A program made the position numbers and the translations under genes. The notes under the pieces are model-generated. The model searched no databases and was not told where the DNA came from. It saw only the letters and a program-made list of their open reading frames with translations. From the NCBI GenBank assembly GCA_958403385.1, contig CATXXC010000011.1, positions 1-64,000 of the forward strand: a DNA stretch of 64,000 nt, in the 5' to 3' direction. This DNA is from an uncultured Collinsella sp. (lineage in GTDB: Bacteria > Actinomycetota > Coriobacteriia > Coriobacteriales > Coriobacteriaceae). Positions within the stretch are counted from its first letter, which is position 1; each line of letters opens with the position of its first letter. Of this stretch, positions 43,429-52,734 are shown piece by piece.

Positions 43429-43716
43429 ATGGCATCTCTCGACAAGGTGTATAAGCAAATCGAAGTTTTTGCTCGGGAATGCGATGCCGAAAGGGTTGTG
43501 CTCTTTGGGTCTCGCGCTCGAGGCGACAACTTGCCTAAGAGCGATATTGATATTGCTGTAGCAGGCTGTCGGGATTTCGGTCGTTTCTCATTTCTGATTG
43601 AGGAACACCTTGATACTCTTTTAGATGTGGACGTCGTCAATCTTGATGAGTCTTTATCGCAGCAATTGCTCGATGAAATTGCCAGGGATGGTGTGATTCT
43701 GTATGAAAAAATATGA
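43429..43716 (+). CDS. Minimal nucleotidyltransferase (MNT) antitoxin-like protein
   Basis: The 95-residue protein has the nucleotidyltransferase motif GSRARG at residues 24-29, followed by the DxD pair in SDIDIAV (about 37-43). MNT proteins pair with HEPN proteins; in characterised cases MNT adds AMP to a tyrosine of the HEPN RNase and neutralises it. It overlaps the downstream HEPN gene by 14 bp. The pair is lower in GC than suf and follows rrf2 closely. Confidence 0.88.
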   Translation: MASLDKVYKQIEVFARECDAERVVLFGSRARGDNLPKSDIDIAVAGCRDFGRFSFLIEEHLDTLLDVDVVNLDESLSQQLLDEIARDGVILYEKI

Positions 43717-44122
43717 GAACTTTGCCAGTGCCTTGGCGAACCTTGAGGATGCGCCCAATCAGGATCTCAACAACGATTTTGTTCAAAGCGGACTGATTAA
43801 TAAGTTCAATCTCCAGTTTGAGTTGAGCTGGAAGCTCCTTAAGCGTCTGCTTGAGTATGAGGGCGCTACGCTTGCTGCGTCGGGATCGCCTCGAGCTATT
43901 CTGAAGGAAGCCTATCGGTTCTACGACTTTATTGATGAGGCCGCTTGGCTGGACATGCTCAGAGACCGCAATACGAACGTTCATATCTATGACAACAAGT
44001 TGGCACAGGATTTGATCAAACGCATTCTGAACGTCTATATTCCCGCCTTTTGTCAGCTGAGAGACGGCCTTTTGGCGCACTATGGCGATCTACTTCTGGC
44101 TCCTGACGACCAGTTTATCTAA
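43703..44122 (+). CDS. HEPN-domain toxin-like protein (HI0074 family)
   Basis: The 139-residue, mostly helical protein belongs to the HI0074/nucleotidyltransferase substrate-binding family. The catalytic RNase motif Rx4H is visible in DRNTNVHIY near residues 93-101 (R, four residues, H, with a Y target for AMPylation two residues on). Toxic HEPN proteins cleave RNA and are held by their MNT partner. The overlap with the MNT gene implies coupled expression. Confidence 0.85.
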   Translation: MKKYENFASALANLEDAPNQDLNNDFVQSGLINKFNLQFELSWKLLKRLLEYEGATLAASGSPRAILKEAYRFYDFIDEAAWLDMLRDRNTNVHIYDNKLAQDLIKRILNVYIPAFCQLRDGLLAHYGDLLLAPDDQFI

Positions 44123-44251
44123 ATTCCTTAAGATTTCGCGGAGGGTTGCTGCCGTTTACCGAGGGGTTGTTGTGCAACAATGGGCGAGCTGCAATACTTA
44201 CTCTTATCTTTGCAAACTGCACTTTAACTACACCAATGCAGGGAGGATTTT

Positions 44252-46054
44252 ATGCAGCCCAAGCATTCCGCTATTGTGGCGGGCCTGACGCTGGCGCTTT
44301 CGTTTGGCGCCGTCGCCGCGCCGGCACCCGCCGCTGCCGAGGAGCCCATGCCGGGCGTTGCCTCGGATGCCACCAATATCGATAAGGGCCTTTACACCCA
44401 GCAGTCTTTTTCGGGTGTGCTGAGGTCGGTCCAGGGCGTTTCGTTTGTCCACGTGACCCCCGAGATGAAGTACTTTACCAAGTACGAGAGCCATGGCAAC
44501 TACAACCAGGGCTTTTCGTATGGTGATGGCTATAACGCGCTGGGCTATTACCAGTTCGATCGCCGTTGGTCGCTCATCCCGTTTATGAAGCAGGCCTACA
44601 ACTACAACCCCGAAAAATACAGCATGCTCAAAGATGCGATTGATCGCGGCAGCGAGATTTCCAACACGAGCAATGCCATGTACGAGAACGGCCAGCTCAC
44701 CGAGTTGGGCCGTATTGCGCAGGAGGCTTTCCAAGGTGCTTAAAACACCGACCCTGTTGAGTTCTCGGCTCTGCAGGATGCGTATGCGTACAACTCGTAC
44801 TATGCGGTGACCGAGTCATGGCTCAAGAGCGCGCTGGGTATTGACATCACCGGCCGCGCCGACTGCGTCAAGGGCATGGTGTGGAGCATCACCAACATGT
44901 GCGGCACCGGTGGTTGCAGGGACTTCTTCCGCTGGGCGAATCTTTCCAACGATATGTCCGACCGCGAGTTTGTGACGGCGCTCTCCAATAGTGTGGTCAA
45001 CAATGTCGCCACTAAGTTTTCGAGTCAGCCCCAGTATCATGAGGGCTGGAAGAATCGTTATAAGAATGAGCTAAAGGACTGCTTGGCTTATATCGCCGAG
45101 GACGAGGCAGCCGCTGCGACGCCCGTGCAGCCCGAGCCTACGCCGGCGCCCTCGCCGACGCCTGATTCTAATGACGACTCGAGTGATGATGTCAGCGATG
45201 ACAGGATGGATGCGCCCTCGACCGATGCTGACGGCGATGGCTCTGCTGGTGGCACTACCAACGACGGCTCTACTTCGAACGGCTCTGCTGCGGGCGATTC
45301 GTCTTCAAGCTCTGCCGGCAATACGGACAGCGACGCTTCTGGTTCGACCGACGCTGGCACTTCTAACTCGTCCACCGGCTCGAGCGATTCGTCCGTTGAC
45401 ACCGGCTCTAACAACGGCTCCGGCTCTGACGCAACCCCTGATTCCGATGCTTCCAAGGACGACTCGAATAAGGCGCCGGACGCTCCCGTTGCTTCCCCGG
45501 ACAAGAAGCCTTCTTTCTCCGTGCAGCTTGGTTCTACGCTGGGCTCTTCGCTGATGGCTGGCGTCAATAATGGCTCGACCCAGAACAAGGACAACTCTGA
45601 TCAGGTTTCCACGGAAAAGACCGAGGCCGCAAAGGGCGACTCCAAGGACAAGGCTTCCGAGAAGACCGAATCTGATAAGGGTTCTAGCTCTGAGGAGAAG
45701 GACGACAAATCCGCTCAGAAGAAGGACGAGGATAAGAAGTCTGAATCTGAGAAGAAGGACGAGAGCAAGGACAAGACCGAGGACGGAAAGCAGCAGGGCG
45801 AGGACGGCGGTAAGGGCAACACCGACAACAAGAGTCAAGAGCAAAATGACTCCAAGGCGGTGACCACTACAACCACGACGACTACAACTACCAAGTCATC
45901 TGGCGGCAATATGCCCAAGACGGGCGATCTGATTGTGATGGCGAGCCTTGCCAGTGCAAGCTTGGCCACACTGGGCGCTACGTCTATCGTAAGTGGTAAG
46001 CATAAGCTCGATCAGCAGAAGAAAGCTTCTGGGGAGGACGGCTCGGAGGAGTAG
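44252..46054 (+). pseudogene. Sortase-anchored surface protein interrupted by one in-frame stop
   Basis: One frame runs from ATG 44252 (GGGAGGA upstream) to TAG 46054 and is broken only by TAA at 44741-44743. The first part (163 residues) has a signal peptide (about 1-28) and a lysozyme-like segment with FTKYESHGNYNQGFSYG and YNALGYYQFD near residues 75-105. After the stop, 21 codons lead in the same frame to the rest: a Cys-containing domain (CGTGGCRDFF), a long Ser/Thr/Asp/Glu/Lys-rich linker, 12 consecutive threonines and a C-terminal sorting signal MPKTGD, hydrophobic span and charged tail. CAA-to-TAA is the simplest origin. Two separate genes are less likely, since the second part lacks a ribosome binding site and signal peptide. 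Confidence 0.7.
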
Positions 46055-46086
46055 CCTCTCGGTTGCTAGATAACTAAAGAGTTGGG

Positions 46087-46120
46087 ACGGGGTCCGGTGC
46101 GAATGCATCGGGTCCCGTTT
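46087..46120 (+). terminator. Intrinsic terminator after the surface-protein locus
   Basis: ACGGGGTCCGGTGC pairs with GCATCGGGTCCCGT around a 4-base loop (GAAT), followed by TTTTGTTG. Confidence 0.8.
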
Positions 46121-46256
46121 TGTTGTGCAACGATTAGTTGTGCCCCCTCACACGTCTTGTTGCTACCGTTGCCCGATATGTTTGCGCGGCGACATCGGTA
46201 CGCGCGAGGCGGTCATTACAATTGGCACCGTGTTGCGATTTAGGGGGAACGTTTTG

Positions 46257-48053
46257 GTGTCTGAACAGGCAAATAATGGTTGTGCTGCCGGCTTTGGCGT
46301 GCGTTTGATCGGCTGTGCCGACGATGCGGCTTTGCCCATTGGCATGCACGACTATGCGGAGGCCCTTGGTTGCTGCATGCTGGTTGACAAGACCATGTTT
46401 ATTGCCGATGTGTTGGACTGCGACGCGTCCGTTGTGGTGTGCTGTCGACCCGAGGGTTTTGGCAAGAGCATGAACCTGTCGATGCTCAGGGCTTTTCTGG
46501 AGCGTCCAGCGGTCGGTCGCGCTGGTCAGCGTTTGTTTGCTGATGCTCAGATTTGGGATGCAGACGGCGGGCGCTATCGGGATGAGTATGCTTGCTATCC
46601 GGTGATATCGCTGGACTTTTCTGGCGCTGCGAGGCGTGGCACCGATGTTGCCGACGTCGTGCGCGATGCTCTTTCGGACGAGTGCGCTCGCCTGCTGGCG
46701 CTTTTGGAGGCTCCGGATTTAGCTCGAGACAAGGTACGTCACATCGAACTCGTTGCGCGTGGCGCGGCGAGCGAGGATGAGGTCGCCTCGGTGCTTGGCG
46801 TGCTCATTGAGCTGCTGGAGATGGCCTGCGATGAGCAGGTTGTATTGCTCGTTGATGGGTACGATGCGGCATGGTTGGGCCGTGCAAGCGCGAGGGGCGC
46901 TTCCGGTGCTGATCCGGCAGGGCTATTCGATCGCGTGCTTTTCGACGCCATTGCCGCTGCGCGCGATTCGTTGCGGCTGACGTGTCTGATGGGGGAGTAT
47001 CCCGGCCCTGCCGAAGCGGCGCTTTCTTTGCATGGCTGCTCGTATTGTCTGACGACGCCGCTGTCGGCGTGGTGTGACCGATGTTTCGGTTTTTCGGATG
47101 CCGAGGTCGAGGCTCTATTGAATCATGCTGGGCGCGAGGAATACCTGGATGATGCGCGTGAATGGCTCGAGGGGTATCGGTTTGGCAGGGCCTATTGCTC
47201 GAGTCCAGAGCGTGTGATCGGTTTTCTGGGCCGAGGCTGCACGGCTCCTGTGCGTGCCGATCTGTATGGATATGCCGATTGCCTGAGTAGGGTAGTTGCC
47301 GGGTGGAATCTCGACCGCCTTTCGGTCTTGTTTGATTTGCTCGAGGCCCATGGGTGCGCTGAGGTCCCGCTTTGTTTGGGCACTGCAGAGCCAGATGTCT
47401 CGCCTGACGATGGCATGTGGACAGCGCTGTATCTGTCCGGTTTTCTCACGACGGATATGACTGAGGAGCCAGAGCATGGCGATCGCCTCCGTGCTTTGCG
47501 ATTGCCCAATAACGAGCTTCGTCAGGCCTTGCGTCTAGTGATTATTGAGTGGTTTGAGTGTGCCGCAGAAGACATTCGAGACGTCGATGCGTTTCGCGAC
47601 GGGTTGTGCTGTGGGGACGAGGATACCGTGAGGCGGGCGCTAAGCCGCATCTTGGGAGATGCGGGAATCGGTGCGACCGACCCAGATACGCCGCTGCCAT
47701 ATCATCTACTCTTGCAAGGACTCTGCTTTGGATTGCCGGGCTATGCCAATCCTGCCTCGAGACGAAAGTGTGGCGCGGATCGCTGGGACATCCAGGTTTT
47801 TCCTACGGGCGCCGTGTTGGACGTGGCAGATACGATTGGCATGCTGGGTGAGCGCCCGCTGATAACGATTAACTTGATGTATGACCCCGATGTGGATGCG
47901 CTGGGCCTGGAATTGCTGGCCGTGCAGTCGCTACTCGACATAGAGCGCGACGGCATCGACGAAATCCGTGTACCGCGCCCCGGCGTGGGTCGCATGCGCT
48001 GGGGGTTCGGTTTTGATGGGCAGCATGTGGCTACGGTGTGCCAGCGGCTTTAA
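46257..48053 (+). CDS. Degenerate AAA-ATPase-like protein (PF09820/DUF1703 type)
   Basis: The 598-residue protein resembles the predicted AAA-ATPases that carry a C-terminal PD-(D/E)XK-like domain, common in gut bacteria. Visible marks are the N-terminal LVDKTMFIADVL (about residue 46) and the P-loop-like RPEGFGKS near residue 66. The usual Walker B acidic pair (LIDEYD in relatives) reads LVDGYD near residue 200, and the C-terminal nuclease-type ELK is replaced by TINLM, so both activities may be lost. Cysteine is unusually frequent. The start is a GTG after TAGGGGGAAC; an earlier GTG at 46125 lies in the terminator hairpin and is rejected. Confidence 0.75.
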   Translation: MSEQANNGCAAGFGVRLIGCADDAALPIGMHDYAEALGCCMLVDKTMFIADVLDCDASVVVCCRPEGFGKSMNLSMLRAFLERPAVGRAGQRLFADAQIWDADGGRYRDEYACYPVISLDFSGAARRGTDVADVVRDALSDECARLLALLEAPDLARDKVRHIELVARGAASEDEVASVLGVLIELLEMACDEQVVLLVDGYDAAWLGRASARGASGADPAGLFDRVLFDAIAAARDSLRLTCLMGEYPGPAEAALSLHGCSYCLTTPLSAWCDRCFGFSDAEVEALLNHAGREEYLDDAREWLEGYRFGRAYCSSPERVIGFLGRGCTAPVRADLYGYADCLSRVVAGWNLDRLSVLFDLLEAHGCAEVPLCLGTAEPDVSPDDGMWTALYLSGFLTTDMTEEPEHGDRLRALRLPNNELRQALRLVIIEWFECAAEDIRDVDAFRDGLCCGDEDTVRRALSRILGDAGIGATDPDTPLPYHLLLQGLCFGLPGYANPASRRKCGADRWDIQVFPTGAVLDVADTIGMLGERPLITINLMYDPDVDALGLELLAVQSLLDIERDGIDEIRVPRPGVGRMRWGFGFDGQHVATVCQRL

Positions 48054-48077
48054 GCGCCGAGGTGTTTCCGGCTTCCG

Positions 48078-49097
48078 TTACTCGGTGTCCTTCATGGGCG
48101 GCATGGGCTTCCAGTCGGGGTCCTTGATGATCTTGCGGGCGTCCTTCATGCCACGGCGCAGCGCCGGAATACCGGTCTTAAAGCACTTGTCGACCGCGGC
48201 CAGGCGAATGAACTCCTTGCAGAAGGTCGCGACGTTGCCCAGACGGAACAGCATGGGGTGATAGTCGCCGTAAATCTGCATGTAGCGGGCCAGATAGCCG
48301 CGGTTGCGCATGATGTAGTAACGGTTGGTGTCGCTCGTGGAGTTGAGCTGGCGCTTGCCGGCGATATCCCAGTTAGAGACGGCGCGGGCGCGCTTGAGCA
48401 CCAGGTCGTCCACAACGGCGGCGGGGAAGTGCTGGCTGGCCACGTAACCATAGCAGGCATCGTCGCCGTAGATGAAGAATCGCGCATCGGGCAGGCCGAT
48501 CTTGTCGACCACGCGGCGCGAGAACATGCCGCCCTCAAAGCATAGCTGGTTCATGGCGCGGTAGCCCTCGGGTCCCAGGTCCCACTTGGCGACAGGGTTG
48601 GGAATGCCGAGTGAAAGGATGAGTTGGTATTGCCAAAAGAAGGCGCCGCCGTCAAAGTCCAGGCGCGAACCCTGGATGACATCGTAGCGGTCGGTCCACT
48701 TGGCAAGACGCTCGATGCCTTCGGGGATGACGAGCACGTCGTCGTCCATGACCCAGAACCACTGGGCGCCCAGGTCGTAGGCGCACTTGGTGCCGGCGGA
48801 GAAGCCACCCGCACCGCCGCCGTTTTCGAGCTGCGGGGCGTAGATGACACGGTCGGTGCCGCCCTGCGCGTCGGGCTGCTCGGTGTCGATGCCCCACAGG
48901 GCGGCAAGGCGCTCGTTGAATGCGGCGCACATGGCCTCGGTCTCGCGCGAATTCTCGTTATCGACAATCACGATGCGCCAGGGCGTTGCCGTGAGCTCGG
49001 TCATAGAGTCGAACAAGTTGGCCAGGAGTTCCTGACGCTTGTACGTAACGACGACGATGGCGAGCTTATCGATGGGAGCGGGAAGGGTTGAAGGCAT
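48078..49097 (-). CDS. Family 2 glycosyltransferase (galactofuranosyltransferase-like)
   Basis: The 339-residue cytosolic protein opens with the GT-A start IDKLAIVVVTYKRQELL (about 9-25) and has WVMDDDVLV near residues 104-112 as the metal and nucleotide-sugar site. NGGGAGGFSAGTK lies just before it. The pattern is closest to GlfT-type galactofuranosyltransferases and rhamnosyltransferases. ATG 49097 follows AAAGGA; the further upstream opening lacks support. The donor is inferred only. It sits at the left edge of the surface-glycan cluster, on the opposite strand to the rightward glycosyltransferases. Confidence 0.8.
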   Translation of the reverse strand: MPSTLPAPIDKLAIVVVTYKRQELLANLFDSMTELTATPWRIVIVDNENSRETEAMCAAFNERLAALWGIDTEQPDAQGGTDRVIYAPQLENGGGAGGFSAGTKCAYDLGAQWFWVMDDDVLVIPEGIERLAKWTDRYDVIQGSRLDFDGGAFFWQYQLILSLGIPNPVAKWDLGPEGYRAMNQLCFEGGMFSRRVVDKIGLPDARFFIYGDDACYGYVASQHFPAAVVDDLVLKRARAVSNWDIAGKRQLNSTSDTNRYYIMRNRGYLARYMQIYGDYHPMLFRLGNVATFCKEFIRLAAVDKCFKTGIPALRRGMKDARKIIKDPDWKPMPPMKDTE

Positions 49098-49267
49098 GGG
49101 GCAATATATCCTTTCACGCGCGGCGCGCATGCGCTGCACGGAAGCTATCGAATACGTCCTTGGGACTGTCCTATTGTAAAGGCTCGGCGCGCCTTGACGG
49201 CAAGCTTTGAATAAAACGCAGGAACCTGCCACGGCTGTAGCGGCTTTAGCGTCTGACGGCAGCGTGT

Positions 49268-50398
49268 CTATTGCCGCTTGGGCTTGCGAGCGATAAAGCT
49301 TCTAGCTGCGTCGATGGTGAGAAGCGTCAGGGCAAAGACGATGCTAATGACGGTACCCGTGACGATACATATAACTGCCAGGCTGTTTTGGCTGACCATT
49401 ATGTTTGCGAGCAACGTATTGAAGACGGGACGCCACAGGCTACTGGTGAGCGACTGCATCACATAGAAACCGAGCGTGGCGGTCGATAAGGTGACGATGA
49501 CACCTGCGACTCGCGGATTGTCCGGGGTGCTGCGTCGGGTTGCTGCAAAGAGCAGGGAAGCGGCAGCAAGGGCAAACGAGATCAACGAGGTCGATTTGTA
49601 GGAGAGGGTTGCCATTGCCGTGAGGTTGCCGGTGAAGGAAAGTGCGCCCTCTAGGATGATGGCAATTGCCAAAACCGCTATGAGTGCCTGCTTGCCCAGG
49701 AAGCGCGCCCTGCTCGAATCCATGCTGTCGGTAGCGTCGCGGAGCAGCCCGCCCGCCAAAAACGCGGTGACGTACGTTGCGGCGCTCATAATCTTTTGGA
49801 GCCAAGAAAACTCGCCGCCGTTTGTTGAGCTCATAGCGGCCAAATACCCGTTGGCAACAAATACGAGGATGCCGATGATAATGACCGCTGCCGTGTAGCT
49901 CTTGTGGGGGAGCCGGCTCATGGCCAGCCCAAACAGCGGCGCCATGCAGACCGTGGCAGCGTAGACCCAGATAAACTCGAGTCCCAGGGTGTACCAATAG
50001 TGCGTGTCGAGGGTTACATCGGGAATGGGGGAGACGACCGTGGACCATGCGAGCGCTGCCAAGCAATAGAGCGCTGTAGGCAAGACAACCTTGCCCAGAC
50101 GCTGCACCGTCCGCTGCATCTGCGACGCCCAGGTCGCCCCTTCATTCCAAGCCCGCGTGGCCGAGGCGATGAGAAAATACCCCGAGATCATAAAGAAGAC
50201 TTCGTTGGCCCAGCAGCCCAGCAAACTAATAAAACCGAGGACGCCGGAATAGGGGAAGGCGGCAAGTGGTGCGTATTCCACGACCCCGGCGCAGACTGCC
50301 TGGAAGGTCCACTGAAACGTGTGGAACACTGCGATACCAGCGACCGCGACGAGGCGCAGCGCTTCGATGGGTATATTGCGTGCGGCTTTGGGCTGCAT
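49268..50398 (-). CDS. Acyltransferase 3-family membrane protein
   Basis: The 376-residue protein has about ten hydrophobic segments. Its N-terminus (IEALRLVAVAGIAVFHTFQW) matches acyltransferase 3/OafA-type proteins, with the candidate catalytic histidine at about residue 26. These enzymes O-acetylate surface glycans or peptidoglycan across the membrane. It lies next to the glycosyltransferases, so it probably modifies their product. ATG 50398 follows GAAAGGA; the much longer opening to 50995 covers another gene and is not used. Confidence 0.8.
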   Translation of the reverse strand: MQPKAARNIPIEALRLVAVAGIAVFHTFQWTFQAVCAGVVEYAPLAAFPYSGVLGFISLLGCWANEVFFMISGYFLIASATRAWNEGATWASQMQRTVQRLGKVVLPTALYCLAALAWSTVVSPIPDVTLDTHYWYTLGLEFIWVYAATVCMAPLFGLAMSRLPHKSYTAAVIIIGILVFVANGYLAAMSSTNGGEFSWLQKIMSAATYVTAFLAGGLLRDATDSMDSSRARFLGKQALIAVLAIAIILEGALSFTGNLTAMATLSYKSTSLISFALAAASLLFAATRRSTPDNPRVAGVIVTLSTATLGFYVMQSLTSSLWRPVFNTLLANIMVSQNSLAVICIVTGTVISIVFALTLLTIDAARSFIARKPKRQ

Positions 50399-50509
50399 GT
50401 CTTCCTTTCGTCTCTGGGCGCTCCATAGGCTCCAAAGATTATATAAACGCCCGTCGGCGCGCCGACCCTTTGATACCATGAAACGACAGGTATTTCCTAA
50501 GGAGCACAT

Positions 50510-51613
50510 TTGTCTACTAACGCCTCTGGCAGCCCTGTTCTGTCGCTGCTTATCCCCATCTATAACGTTCAGCGCTACCTGCACGAGTGCCTCGATTCCG
50601 CCGTGGCGCAGACGCTCAAGGACATCGAGATCATCTGCATCAACGATGGCTCGACCGATAACTCGCCGGATATCATCCGCGAGTACATGGAGCGCGATGA
50701 GCGTGTGAAGATGATCGACAAGGCCAACAGCGGCTACGGCGACTCGATGAACCGCGGCCTGAAGATGGCCCGCGGCGAGTACGTGGGCATCCTGGAGTCC
50801 GATGACTTTATGGCGCTCGATGCGCTGGAGAAGCTTGTGTCGGCGGCCGAGGGCTGCAACGCCGATTTTGCGAAGGCCAACTTTGACTTCTACTGGTCCA
50901 AGCCCGAGGAGCGCCGCTCGCTGCACGAGATGTTTAAGCCCAAGGACTGCGGCAAGCCGGTGCACCCGAGCGACACGACGCAGTTCTTTAAACAAAAGCC
51001 GTCGATTTGGTCGGCCGTGTACCGTCGCGATTTTCTTGAGCGCAACGGCATTAAGTTCCTGCCGACTCCGGGGGCATCCTTTCAGGACACGTCATTTGCC
51101 TTTAAGGTGATTGCGTGCGCCGATAAGGCTGTTTACCTGCATGATGCCGTGTTGTCGTATCGCCAGGACAACGAGAATTCCTCGGTCAATTCTTCGGCTA
51201 AGGTCTTTTGCGTCAATACCGAGTATGCCGAGATTGAGCGTTGGATTCGTGAGGATTATGCCCGCGACCACGTAAGCGTCGATGTCGCGCGCATGCTCAA
51301 GTTCAATCAGCTCATTAAGTACGATTCGTACATGTGGAACTACGTGCGCCTGGCGCCTAAGTTCTATAAGGAGTTCCTGGTTCAGATGGCCAAGGAGTTC
51401 CAAGCGGCCTTGGACGCCGGGGACTTTTCGCTTGACGACCTCAAGCCGTGGAAGCGCGCAAATCTCGCTGCCATCCTCAAAGATCCTGAGGGCTGGGTTG
51501 ACGAGCATCCGAGTTTTGCGACGGATGGTGCCTTGGGGCGTGCTAAGTATTACGCCTCGGTTGGAGGCCCAGGCGTGGTTGCTGCCTTCCTCATCGAATC
51601 GCTGAGGGGGTAG
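50510..51613 (+). CDS. Family 2 glycosyltransferase, paralogue A1
   Basis: The 367-residue protein has the GT-A donor site at the N-terminus: LSLLIPIYNVQRYL, CINDGSTDNSPDII, and GILESDDFM at about residues 99-107. The region between residues 20 and 115 is nearly identical to the gene at 52735, so one arose by duplication. Start is TTG with AAGGAG upstream. It begins a rightward series of glycosyltransferases, with the next gene 6 bp downstream. No membrane segments are seen. Donor and acceptor are unknown. Confidence 0.88.
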   Translation: MSTNASGSPVLSLLIPIYNVQRYLHECLDSAVAQTLKDIEIICINDGSTDNSPDIIREYMERDERVKMIDKANSGYGDSMNRGLKMARGEYVGILESDDFMALDALEKLVSAAEGCNADFAKANFDFYWSKPEERRSLHEMFKPKDCGKPVHPSDTTQFFKQKPSIWSAVYRRDFLERNGIKFLPTPGASFQDTSFAFKVIACADKAVYLHDAVLSYRQDNENSSVNSSAKVFCVNTEYAEIERWIREDYARDHVSVDVARMLKFNQLIKYDSYMWNYVRLAPKFYKEFLVQMAKEFQAALDAGDFSLDDLKPWKRANLAAILKDPEGWVDEHPSFATDGALGRAKYYASVGGPGVVAAFLIESLRG

Positions 51614-51619
51614 GTCGAC

Positions 51620-52660
51620 ATGGGAGAGACTTTGACCCCCAAAGCGACCATTGTCGTTCCCGTCTACAATTCGTCGCGCTCCATTCAGCGATGCCTCGAT
51701 TCGCTGTTGGCCCAGTCTGAGCGTTCGATTCAGGTTGTCTGCGTCAACGACGGTTCGACTGATGATTCGTTGAACGTGTTGCGCCAGATCGCGCAGGCCG
51801 ACGATCGCGTACTGGTGATTGACCAGGAAAACGCGGGCGTCTCGTGCGCTAGAAATGCCGGAATCGATGCCGCCGAGGGCGAGACCGTCTTTTTTGTGGA
51901 CGCTGACGATTACATCGATGCCCAGACGGTCGAGCGCGTGCTTCATGCCATGGAGTCTGCAGATGCCGAGGCCGCCGTCTTTGGCGGCATCTGTGAACCT
52001 GCCGACGCTGCCCCCAAACGCGTCCAGCAACTCATGAGCCCCAAAGCCGGTACCTTCGGCGCCCGTGATCCCCAACTGCTGTTCCATTCGAATGCGCAGC
52101 CCTATGCTTGCCGTGCGGCCTTTTCGCGCGAGCTGCTCAATCGCGAAGGCATACGCTTCGCCCCCGGTTTGGCTTTGGGCGAGGATGTCGTCTTCCAATT
52201 TGCGGCTTATGCGCTTGCCCGCAGGACCGTCGTCATGCCTGACAAGTTCTACCACTACGTGATGGAGAGCGAATCGGCGACGCACGAGTTCAACAGTGCC
52301 GAGGCGCGCGCCAAAAAGCTTGACGCCCACATGAGGATGCTCGAGGAGGTCTTGGAGGACTGGGCGGCCTACGATTTTTTGGACCTGTGTCCCGGCGAGC
52401 TGATAACTTGGTTTTTGGACCTTATTGTGTTCGACCTGGCGCGCTTGGATGCCGATGGTTTCCGCCGCGTTGCCAGTCGCGTCAACAGGGCTTTCACGAC
52501 GTTATTGGGAACGGAGTGGGCGGATATGCCTGCTAAGGGCGCCGTTCGCCGTGTTGCCCACAAGCTCGTTGCGGCGACCTCGGGCGTTTCGATGGCAGAC
52601 GCCACGCTGTTCTATCTTTCGACTCGCGGTCTCAAAGCCTGCCTGGAGCGCTTTATCTAA
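51620..52660 (+). CDS. Family 2 glycosyltransferase
   Basis: The 346-residue protein has ATIVVPVYNSSRSIQRCLDS at the N-terminus, VNDGSTDDS near residue 43 and FFVDADDYID near residue 93 as the GT-A donor and metal site. It starts 6 bp after the preceding glycosyltransferase gene and is likely cotranscribed with it. The C-terminal 130 residues are helical and divergent. Substrate unknown. Confidence 0.88.
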   Translation: MGETLTPKATIVVPVYNSSRSIQRCLDSLLAQSERSIQVVCVNDGSTDDSLNVLRQIAQADDRVLVIDQENAGVSCARNAGIDAAEGETVFFVDADDYIDAQTVERVLHAMESADAEAAVFGGICEPADAAPKRVQQLMSPKAGTFGARDPQLLFHSNAQPYACRAAFSRELLNREGIRFAPGLALGEDVVFQFAAYALARRTVVMPDKFYHYVMESESATHEFNSAEARAKKLDAHMRMLEEVLEDWAAYDFLDLCPGELITWFLDLIVFDLARLDADGFRRVASRVNRAFTTLLGTEWADMPAKGAVRRVAHKLVAATSGVSMADATLFYLSTRGLKACLERFI

Positions 52661-52734
52661 TTCCAAGCGCTGCCGCCCGCCGTAACGCGGCTGCTAAAAT
52701 AACCCTGTTACACGCTATTCAACAGGAGGTTCTC

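Noticed and set aside
44741..44743. Readthrough as selenocysteine or pyrrolysine at the internal stop
   Set aside because: The codon is TAA, not TGA or TAG, and no decoding machinery or stem-loop is visible.
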